Of a stretch of DNA of 25,799 nucleotides, positions 1 through 5,752 are shown piece after piece (position 1 is the stretch's first letter; every line of letters begins with the position of its first letter). The stretch covers positions 1-25,799 of the forward strand of contig CAZTDR010000039.1 in assembly GCA_964612855.1 (NCBI GenBank), in the 5' to 3' direction. The stretch is from DATIJJ01 sp964612855. Its GTDB lineage: Bacteria; Pseudomonadota; Gammaproteobacteria; DSM-16500. The notes under the pieces were generated by a model. The model saw only the letters and a program-made list of their open reading frames with translations, did not search any database and was not told the DNA's origin. The position numbers and the translations under genes are program-made.

Positions 1-20
1 TTTAATACCGATTTACCGGA

Positions 21-48
21 CAGCAGTGCGGCACGCCGTGCCCCTACA
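21..48. repeat. partial copy of the GGCATGGCACGCC hairpin repeat
   Basis: The stretch GTGCGGCACGCCGTGCCCCTACA matches in part the right half of the repeats at 5605-5658, 23621-23674 and 25332-25386, ending in the same CCCCTACA. The 5' half is missing or diverged. It lies just upstream of the yibN promoter. Confidence 0.5.
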
Positions 49-72
49 AAAATAGGCGACCGCTCCCTCAAG

Positions 73-100
73 ATGACAAGCCTAAGAATCTGTGTATAAT
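73..100 (+). promoter_or_regulatory. candidate sigma70 promoter of the yibN-grxC-secB-gpsA operon
   Basis: There is a perfect -10 box TATAAT at 95-100. An ATGACA at 73-78 can serve as -35 with a 16-nt spacer. Transcription would start near 107, leaving a leader of about 23 nt before the first ATG. A Shine-Dalgarno AAGGAAG sits at 120-126. Confidence 0.6.
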
Positions 101-129
101 CTGGAGCCTTCTTAAGCTAAAGGAAGACT

Positions 130-552
130 ATGCAAGACATTTTATCTTTTATTCACAATCACTTAGCCCTTACTAGTTTATTGGCAGTCGTTTTGATTGG
201 CTTAATCATTGTCGAATTTATCAAATTACGACGTGGCACCCATCAACTATCGCCTGCGCGAGCTGTTCAATTAATGAATCATAATAAAGCCGTCGTTCTT
301 GATATACGCGGCTCCGAAACCTTTCTAGCAGGACATATTGTCGGGGCAATTTCATTGCCTCTTAGCGAGATAAATACTAAGCTTAAAAAAATCGAAAAAT
401 TTAAATCTCAACCGATAGTCATTACCTGTGCCACCGGTATGGATTCACAAAAAGCAGCTGCCTTGCTGAACCAACAAGGCTTTCAAACGTACATTCTCGC
501 TGGCGGCATGCGAGCATGGCGGGATGCTGAGATGCCTATTGTAAAAGGATAA
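130..552 (+). CDS. yibN: membrane-anchored rhodanese-domain protein (YibN-like)
   Basis: A single hydrophobic segment (about residues 12-30) is followed by a cytoplasmic rhodanese domain. The domain has the DIRG motif near residues 58-61, the GHI..A.SLP motif near 68-77, and an active-site loop CATGMDS starting at Cys100, so the sulfur-carrying cysteine is present. At 140 residues it has the usual size for YibN. A good Shine-Dalgarno AAGGAAG precedes the ATG. It is the first gene of an operon with grxC 3 nt downstream, the same order as yibN-grxC-secB-gpsA in enterobacteria. The exact substrate of YibN is not established; sulfur transfer or a link to membrane-protein insertion are possibilities. 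Family assignment is firm, role is not. Confidence 0.9.
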   Translation: MQDILSFIHNHLALTSLLAVVLIGLIIVEFIKLRRGTHQLSPARAVQLMNHNKAVVLDIRGSETFLAGHIVGAISLPLSEINTKLKKIEKFKSQPIVITCATGMDSQKAAALLNQQGFQTYILAGGMRAWRDAEMPIVKG

Positions 553-555
553 CCT

Positions 556-822
556 ATGCAATCGAAAGTCGTTATTTACTCCAAAGCCAATTGTCCTTAT
601 TGTGATTGGGCAAAGCAGTTATTAGATAATAAAAAAATCCGTTATGAAGAAGTGAGAGTGGATCTCGATGAATCTCAACGCGTTTTGATGGAACAAAAAA
701 GTGGTCGACGCACTGTCCCCCAAATTTTTATAAATGATCAGCCCATCGGCGGCTTTGATGATCTTTCTACTCTCGATAAAGCAGGCAAATTGGACACTTT
801 ACTATTCAATGAGGACAACTAA
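556..822 (+). CDS. grxC: glutaredoxin 3
   Basis: An 88-residue single-domain glutaredoxin with the dithiol active site CPYC at residues 13-16, the cis-proline motif TVPQ and a C-terminal GGFDD glutathione-binding turn. It would reduce protein disulfides and glutathione mixed disulfides in the cytoplasm using glutathione. Length matches GrxC (about 83 residues in E. coli). It starts 3 nt after the rhodanese stop and ends 2 nt before secB, so it is almost certainly co-transcribed and translationally coupled. Confidence 0.95.
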   Translation: MQSKVVIYSKANCPYCDWAKQLLDNKKIRYEEVRVDLDESQRVLMEQKSGRRTVPQIFINDQPIGGFDDLSTLDKAGKLDTLLFNEDN

Positions 823-824
823 TT

Positions 825-1313
825 ATGCAAAATAAAGAAAACACCACGCAAAACCACAATCCCCACTTTGAAATTCAGCGCGTTTATGTGAAAGACTTAT
901 CTTTTGAAGCACCTAACACGCCTCATACTTTTGTGGAAGAATGGAAACCTGAAGTTCAATTGAATCTCGAAACGAAAAGCAACCGCATTCAAGATAACGT
1001 TCATGAAGTGGTTTTATCCGTGACTGCCAATGTGATGACTAACAAAAAACCGGCATTTATTGTCGAAGTGCATTTAGCCGGTGTATTTTTAATGAGCAGC
1101 ATTCCTCAGGATCAAATGCGACAAATGTTGGGTAGCTTTTGTCCTAACATTTTATTTCCTTATGCACGCGAAGTTATTTCAGATATCGTTGTACGCGGTG
1201 GATTTCCTCAATTGATTTTAGCACCGGTGAACTTCGATGCTTTATATGCACAGCATTTAGAAGATCAGCAGAAAGGTGGTGAAAAGAGTGATGGGGAAAA
1301 TAAGGTTCATTAG
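825..1313 (+). CDS. secB: protein-export chaperone SecB
   Basis: A 162-residue SecB. The family signature is seen in FEIQRVYVKDLSFEAPN at the N-terminus, in the KPAFIVEVHLAGVF strand, and in the block CPNILFPYAREVISD..RGGFPQLILAPVNFDALYA. SecB is a homotetrameric cytoplasmic chaperone that keeps preproteins unfolded and delivers them to SecA. The charged, poorly conserved C-terminal tail (GGEKSDGENKVH) is normal for the family. It lies between grxC and gpsA, as in other gammaproteobacteria. Its clients here may include the Sec-dependent Dot/Icm proteins DotC, DotD and IcmX; this is inference. Confidence 0.96.
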   Translation: MQNKENTTQNHNPHFEIQRVYVKDLSFEAPNTPHTFVEEWKPEVQLNLETKSNRIQDNVHEVVLSVTANVMTNKKPAFIVEVHLAGVFLMSSIPQDQMRQMLGSFCPNILFPYAREVISDIVVRGGFPQLILAPVNFDALYAQHLEDQQKGGEKSDGENKVH

Positions 1314-1330
1314 GCGGGAATAGCGCATCC

Positions 1331-2338
1331 ATGAAAAAAACCCTCCACTCACCTATTGCTATCTTAGGTGCCGGTTCATGGGGAACCGCTCTAGCACTTT
1401 ATTTATCACGACGCGGACAACAGGTTCGTCTTTGGACGCACGATCCCGATGCCGCTTTGTTAATGCAACAAACCCGTATTAATAAAGCGTATTTACCGGA
1501 TTATCCCTTCCCGGATACATTGCAACCTGTCGCCACTTTACAGGATGCCTTAGCCGGAAATGTAGAAGACGTTATGATTGCGGTGCCTTCCTCTGCTTTT
1601 CGTGATGTGCTTACCCAATTGCAATCTTTGTTACTTCCCTCAACCCGCGTTTTATGGGCAACCAAAGGTCTCGATCCTACAGGCCAATTGCTGCATGAGG
1701 TCGCTGCTAATTTGTTAGGAACAAAACGTGCATACGCCGTGATTTCTGGCCCCTCCTTTGCTAAAGAGGTTGCCGCTGGCATGCCAACTGCCGTCGTAAT
1801 TGCAAGCCCAGACCCTCTTTTTACCCACGCTTTGGTTGAGCGCTTTAACAGTACTTTATTTCGAATTTACTCCAGCACCGATATGGTGGGCGTAGAAATG
1901 GGCGGCATCATGAAAAATGTTTTAGCGATTGCAACGGGTATTTCGGATGGCATGAAATTTGGTGCAAATGCTCGCAGTGCGTTAATCACGCGCGGCTTGG
2001 CGGAAATGATACGGCTGGGCAAAGCGCTAGGCGGACGAGAAGAAACTTTTGTTGGTTTAAGCGGTGTGGGCGACTTGGTCTTAACCTGCACCGATAATCA
2101 ATCACGTAATCGACGCTTTGGATTAGCATTAGGCGAGGGTCAATCGCTCTCCGCAGCTGCACACGCCATCGGCCAAGTTGTGGAGGGCAAACACAATGCT
2201 GAGCTTGTGATGCAATTAGCCAATAAACATCACGTCGAGGTTCCTATTATTGCAGCCGTGTGGGGAATTTTAAGCGAGCAGTTAACGCCCTTGCAAGCGA
2301 TGCAGCAATTGCTCTCCCGTGAACCGACGATAGAATAA
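1331..2338 (+). CDS. gpsA: glycerol-3-phosphate dehydrogenase [NAD(P)+]
   Basis: 335 residues, the usual length. The N-terminal Rossmann motif is GAGSWGTALA (from residue 13). The catalytic region has WATKGLD, then ISGPSFAKEVAAGMPTAVV, then the MKNVLAIATGISDGM segment carrying the conserved lysine, and RGLAEMIRLG with GLSGVGDLVLTCTDNQSRNRRFG downstream. It reduces dihydroxyacetone phosphate to sn-glycerol 3-phosphate, the backbone for phospholipid synthesis, in the cytoplasm. It is the last gene of the operon, 17 nt after secB. It converges on icmS with only 49 bp between stops and no clear terminator. Confidence 0.97.
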   Translation: MKKTLHSPIAILGAGSWGTALALYLSRRGQQVRLWTHDPDAALLMQQTRINKAYLPDYPFPDTLQPVATLQDALAGNVEDVMIAVPSSAFRDVLTQLQSLLLPSTRVLWATKGLDPTGQLLHEVAANLLGTKRAYAVISGPSFAKEVAAGMPTAVVIASPDPLFTHALVERFNSTLFRIYSSTDMVGVEMGGIMKNVLAIATGISDGMKFGANARSALITRGLAEMIRLGKALGGREETFVGLSGVGDLVLTCTDNQSRNRRFGLALGEGQSLSAAAHAIGQVVEGKHNAELVMQLANKHHVEVPIIAAVWGILSEQLTPLQAMQQLLSREPTIE

Positions 2339-2387
2339 GTTACGCACTGACAGTAACAGTCCGATAAGGAAAAGGAGAATATCTTAG

Positions 2388-2726
2388 TTAATCATACATT
2401 AACTGATCTAACGGCGTCATATCACCCTTCGGTGTAGACTGCGTTAATTCATAGACTACGTCTGTCAAACACAACATACGTAAAATATTGGGAGTGATAT
2501 CGTCAAACACGGCTCTCACGCCAAGAACCGAACCTTCCGCTTCTTCGAATGTGACACCAATTCCATAGCCTAAGCACAAGGAACACAGTTGGTCTGCGCG
2601 ACGCGCAATGGCAGGCATGAGACCGGCTGGCGCAAATACCTCATCAATTGTCATGGGACGGCCATTTAAACTAAAACGCGCACCCATTACCCGCACGATT
2701 TTGCCAATTTGTTGGGTCATATCCAT
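2388..2726 (-). CDS. icmS: Dot/Icm type IVB secretion adaptor IcmS
   Basis: 112 residues, matching IcmS length (about 114). The diagnostic core is present: RADQLCSLCLGYGIGVTFEEAEGSVLGVRAVFDD, followed by ITPNILRMLCLTDVVYEL and the terminal TPLDQLMYD. IcmS is a small acidic cytoplasmic protein. It pairs with IcmW (9028-9477 here) to bind a subset of effectors and present them to the coupling complex (DotL with DotM/DotN in Legionella). It follows icmT with 3 nt between them, so the pair is one transcriptional unit, divergent from dotD-dotC-dotB. A reader working from the + strand could miss it because gpsA points toward it. Confidence 0.95.
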   Translation of the reverse strand: MDMTQQIGKIVRVMGARFSLNGRPMTIDEVFAPAGLMPAIARRADQLCSLCLGYGIGVTFEEAEGSVLGVRAVFDDITPNILRMLCLTDVVYELTQSTPKGDMTPLDQLMYD

Positions 2727-2729
2727 TTT

Positions 2730-2972
2730 TTATCGCCTCCACCAAGGTTGCGCGATTTTACGTGGACCCGCAATGTACGAACGCAGCCAGCGTAAAAAGA
2801 CAGCGACCGAAAATCCGTAGCGTTCCAGGCCCGCAAAAAAAGCGGTGGTGAATAATGCTAAAATAAACGTCCAAATTTTTATATGAAATAATAAAATAAG
2901 CAAGGGGAAGCAAGCTCGGAAATCGATAAACCACAACCTCACGTTTCGTGCGGAGTCACGCCAATGTGCCAT
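2730..2972 (-). CDS. icmT: Dot/Icm inner-membrane protein IcmT
   Basis: 80 residues. The start AHWRDSARNVRLWFIDFRACFPLLILL and the end YGFSVAVFLRWLRSYIAGPRKIAQPWWRR match the IcmT pattern (about 86 residues in Legionella). Two hydrophobic segments lie at about residues 20-35 and 36-50. IcmT is a small essential inner-membrane component of the Dot/Icm system, linked in Legionella to pore formation and exit from host cells. The ATG is preceded by an AGGGGA ribosome-binding site. An in-frame stop lies seven codons upstream, so the N-terminus cannot extend far. Confidence 0.93.
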   Translation of the reverse strand: MAHWRDSARNVRLWFIDFRACFPLLILLFHIKIWTFILALFTTAFFAGLERYGFSVAVFLRWLRSYIAGPRKIAQPWWRR

Positions 2973-2997
2973 GTGATTTCCCCTTAATACTTATCGT

Positions 2998-3024
2998 CAT
3001 CCCCGAATGCGCTAGTCGGGGACC
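2998..3024. repeat. CATCCCCGA hairpin repeat, copy 1
   Basis: CCCCGA (3001-3006) and TCGGGG (3016-3021) form a 6-bp stem around a 9-nt loop, inside a longer motif beginning GTCAT. Related copies are at 15130-15156 and 18709-18736, with degenerate ones at 13196-13225 and 23574-23600. It sits between the divergent icmT and dotD starts. Confidence 0.7.
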
Positions 3025-3155
3025 CGTTTGTCTTTGATGTGCCCCGATTAAAACACTCAGGATGCCGCTTTCAAGTATATACCATTTAGACTTGACTGCT
3101 ATTATCATTCTTGTTTCAATCTCTTAGGCGCTGCAAAAAGGGACCGTTACCTACT

Positions 3156-3623
3156 ATGAAAATTAAATTTGCCATTATTGCTTCACTGCCGTTTATTTTC
3201 AGTGCCTGCACAACCACTCAACCGGCTCCCGGCACGATTGACCGCTCCGAAGCATCGCTCTCGGAAGCATCTTACTCGGTCAGCCGCGCCATTTCGAGCT
3301 TGTCTGAAACGGCACAAGCAACACGCCCACTGCCGCAACTGGATCCGCCGCCCAATCCAGCGAGTTATGGCATGGCAGGACTCACTTCAGTGGATTGGTC
3401 TGGCCCTATTGAGCCCCTGCTTAAACAAATTGCGCGCGCAACAAATTATCGTTTGCGCGTATTGGGCAATGCACCGGCCATTCCCGTACTCGTTACTGTT
3501 TATGCCAAAAATACCATGATCGCCGATATTGTGCGGGATGTGGGTTTTCAAGGTGGACGTCGCGCAGCCGTCGTCGTCTTTCCAGATAGCCGCGTGATTG
3601 AGTTGCGTTATGCAAAAAACTAA
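3156..3623 (+). CDS. dotD: Dot/Icm outer-membrane lipoprotein DotD
   Basis: The chosen ATG gives a clean lipoprotein signal, MKIKFAIIASLPFIFSAC, with Cys18 as the lipidated residue. The longer reading from 3111 would put 15 unlikely residues in front. The mature protein has a variable Ser/Ala-rich linker. A C-terminal globular domain follows (about residues 80-155, DWSGPIEPLLKQIA...YRLRVLG...VTVYAKN..IADIVRDVGFQGG), which resembles the secretin N0-like fold known for DotD. Total 155 residues against about 163 in Legionella. DotD works with DotC to place DotH in the outer membrane. It is the first gene of dotD-dotC-dotB. Confidence 0.92.
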   Translation: MKIKFAIIASLPFIFSACTTTQPAPGTIDRSEASLSEASYSVSRAISSLSETAQATRPLPQLDPPPNPASYGMAGLTSVDWSGPIEPLLKQIARATNYRLRVLGNAPAIPVLVTVYAKNTMIADIVRDVGFQGGRRAAVVVFPDSRVIELRYAKN

Positions 3624-4443
3624 GAGCATGAGGCTTTACACTCTTATCGTTATTTTGGTTGCGAGCTTGCTCAGCGCGTGCGCGCATAATCCGCCAAAAA
3701 TAGATCCGACTAATATTAACGACTTAGAAAACATGTCGGCGGATACGACCACTGCATCTGAGTCTTCACAAATAGGTCAAATTCGTATCAAAGCACTGGA
3801 AGATACCGCGCTGAGTCTCGGCGCTCAAGGCGGACTTGCCTGGGCTTCCCAGCAAATCAATAAACGAACCGACAAAGATAAATGGTATTTAGAAAGCATC
3901 TATAATTTTAATGGCATGATGTTAAGTCATGGCGTTTTACCGCCCGTTTTGACAGAGGCAAATAATAGCTTAAATTTAGCCGACTCCAGTACGATTCGTA
4001 TTGCCGATAAAACCTATCAAATTGTACAACAGGCACGTTTTGCAACAACACCGCCCAACTGGCGTGAGTATATCTGGCTGCCTTTCAACAAACCGGAATT
4101 GCCCAATAAAGTGTTGTTACCACGCACGAGCGAAGAGCGCGCTGTTTGGAGTAAAAATATTCGCATTGGTTGGCAAAAAGGCATTGAACAAGCGTACAGT
4201 ATTTTTCAACAAAATCTCGCGCGATTAAAACGGGATTATAATGGCATGATTTTGTACCGTAAATTATTACAAGAAAAAATGGTCAGTGCGCCTTATGTTT
4301 CTAAAACTGAATTGGGCGTCACGGGTGACGGAACGGACATGCGCATTAACGATCAAGTATTACGCATTACGGAGATGCCAAAATTGCAAACAGACAGTAG
4401 CGGTTGGAATGCTATCGTCGTAAAAGAAGATACGTCGCCATGA
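3610..4443 (+). CDS. dotC: Dot/Icm outer-membrane lipoprotein DotC
   Basis: A lipoprotein signal ends in LLSAC with Cys24 when the ATG at 3610 is used. The ATG at 3628 would also give a workable 18-residue signal, and a TTG at 3598 is in frame. I prefer 3610 because it adds the positive residues KTK before the hydrophobic core. The mature part contains DotC-type stretches: RIKALEDTALSLGAQGGLAWASQQIN, then NFNGMMLSHGVLPPVL, then REYIWLPFNKPELPN, and ERAVWSKNIRIGWQKGIEQAYSIFQQNLARLKRDYNGMILYRKLL. About 277 residues. It overlaps dotD by 14 nt and dotB by the 4-nt ATGA, so translation of the three genes is coupled. Confidence 0.93.
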   Translation: MQKTKSMRLYTLIVILVASLLSACAHNPPKIDPTNINDLENMSADTTTASESSQIGQIRIKALEDTALSLGAQGGLAWASQQINKRTDKDKWYLESIYNFNGMMLSHGVLPPVLTEANNSLNLADSSTIRIADKTYQIVQQARFATTPPNWREYIWLPFNKPELPNKVLLPRTSEERAVWSKNIRIGWQKGIEQAYSIFQQNLARLKRDYNGMILYRKLLQEKMVSAPYVSKTELGVTGDGTDMRINDQVLRITEMPKLQTDSSGWNAIVVKEDTSP

Positions 4444-5579
4444 GTGATTATTTATTTCCGCAAGAACCCATTCGTCTCTCCATTGATGCCGTCAATGAAG
4501 TATTGATCCATTGCGTCAAACTCGGGGCATCGGATGTCACGTTTCAAACCAATGAGCCCGTTTTTGCTGAAATTTATGGGCGCTTGTGCAAAGTAACACG
4601 ACGCAAATTGTCGAATACCGAGTTGGGTGAAATTATTAATGCAATGTATGGCCCGAATGCTATGGCGCAAATTATGGCGGGCAAAGATATTGACACGCAT
4701 TATGAAATTCGTCCCAATCGCTCAGACCGTTATCGTTTCCGTATCAATGGCACAGGGTGTCAAGTTGAAGGACATGATGGGGTACAAATTACAGCGCGTA
4801 CGATTCCGAGTGATCCACCCAAATTAGCCAGCATGAATTTGCCAGACGCTATCTTAAATGCCATCGAACCAGAGCAAGGTGTGGTTTACATTACGGGTGC
4901 CACCGGTTCGGGTAAAAGTACGCTGTTAGCAGCGATTATTCGCGATATTACGGAAGGCAGTGATAGCAATCGTAAGGTATTAACTTACGAATCGCCGATT
5001 GAATTCGTTTATGACAATGTAGTAAAAATTTCAAGCATTGTGAGCCAATCTGAAATTCCACGGCATTTACCCAGTTTTGCAGCGGGGGTACGTAATGCCT
5101 TGCGCCGCAAACCCCGTTTGATTTTGGTAGGTGAAGCACGTGACGCTGAAACGATTAGCGCTGTGATGGAAGCGGCTATGACAGGCCATCCCGTTTATAC
5201 CACGTTACATAGCAATAGTGTCGCTGAAACCTTGCGACGTTTAGTTATCACTTTCCCGCCAGAAGAAAGACAAGGGCGCACGATCGATATTATTGAAACT
5301 ATCCGTCTCGTCGTTTCTCAACGATTAGTTCCAACGGTTGATGGCAAGCGTGTGGCACTGCGAGAATATTTAGTCTTTGATGAAAAAGTACGTGACATTT
5401 TGCTTGCAACAGATACGAATGAAATTACCGCCACTGTACGGCGGCTGGTTAAAGAATTTGGTAAACCTATCGTGGTGGATGCCAAAGACAAATTGGCTGA
5501 AGGATTAATTACAGAGCGTCAGTATAATATTATTGCGGAGCAAAGTGTGCGGGAAGATAAGGATGTGGGAATAAAATAG
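4440..5579 (+). CDS. dotB: Dot/Icm secretion ATPase DotB
   Basis: 379 residues (DotB of Legionella is about 377). It is a PilT/VirB11-type hexameric ATPase. The N-terminal domain covers about 1-125. The Walker A motif GATGSGKS is at 153-160, the Asp box TYESPIEF near 182-189, the Walker B region LILVGEARDAET near 228-239 and the His box TGHPVYTTLHSNS near 248-260. The ATG overlaps the dotC stop (ATGA), which decides the start; the 12 residues upstream in frame lie inside dotC. DotB is cytoplasmic, is recruited to the Dot/Icm machine and powers secretion. Confidence 0.97.
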   Translation: MSDYLFPQEPIRLSIDAVNEVLIHCVKLGASDVTFQTNEPVFAEIYGRLCKVTRRKLSNTELGEIINAMYGPNAMAQIMAGKDIDTHYEIRPNRSDRYRFRINGTGCQVEGHDGVQITARTIPSDPPKLASMNLPDAILNAIEPEQGVVYITGATGSGKSTLLAAIIRDITEGSDSNRKVLTYESPIEFVYDNVVKISSIVSQSEIPRHLPSFAAGVRNALRRKPRLILVGEARDAETISAVMEAAMTGHPVYTTLHSNSVAETLRRLVITFPPEERQGRTIDIIETIRLVVSQRLVPTVDGKRVALREYLVFDEKVRDILLATDTNEITATVRRLVKEFGKPIVVDAKDKLAEGLITERQYNIIAEQSVREDKDVGIK

Positions 5580-5604
5580 GATTTTTTGGTGCGAAATATC
5601 CTAT

Positions 5605-5658
5605 GCAGGGACAAAAATTTTTTGCAATGCCCCGGGCATGGCACGCCATGCCCCTACA
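5605..5658. repeat. MITE-like hairpin repeat (GCAGGG...CCCCTACA), copy A
   Basis: It begins GCAGGGACAAAAATTTTTTGC and ends with GGGCATGGCACGCCATGCCC followed by CTACA. GGGCATGGC and GCCATGCCC are perfect 9-base inverted arms. Closely similar copies lie at 23621-23674 and 25332-25386, and a relative with long terminal inverted repeats at 14721-14802. It sits between the convergent stops of dotB and dotA. Confidence 0.85.
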
Positions 5659-5699
5659 CTCTTTATCTTCCGTACGTGCCCTACCCCATCGCTTGATTT

Positions 5700-5720
5700 G
5701 CCTTCCCAGCAGGGGAAGGC
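5700..5720. terminator. possible bidirectional terminator hairpin between dotB and dotA
   Basis: GCCTTCCC (5700-5707) and GGGAAGGC (5713-5720) form a perfect 8-bp GC-rich stem with a 5-nt loop, between two convergent genes. No T-run follows on either strand, so termination is an inference from position and stem strength only. Confidence 0.4.
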
Positions 5721-5752
5721 GACCAAGTGAATGTTTGCTCAAACAGGATTGA

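Noticed and set aside
2608..2820. 70-codon + strand open frame over icmS/icmT
   Set aside because: Shadow of the two recognised minus-strand icm genes.
3111..3155. N-terminal extension of DotD from the ATG at 3111
   Set aside because: It would place 15 residues before a perfect lipoprotein signal; the ATG at 3156 is preferred.
4404..4439. N-terminal extension of DotB
   Set aside because: These codons lie within dotC; the ATGA overlap at 4440 is the typical coupled start and gives the family length.
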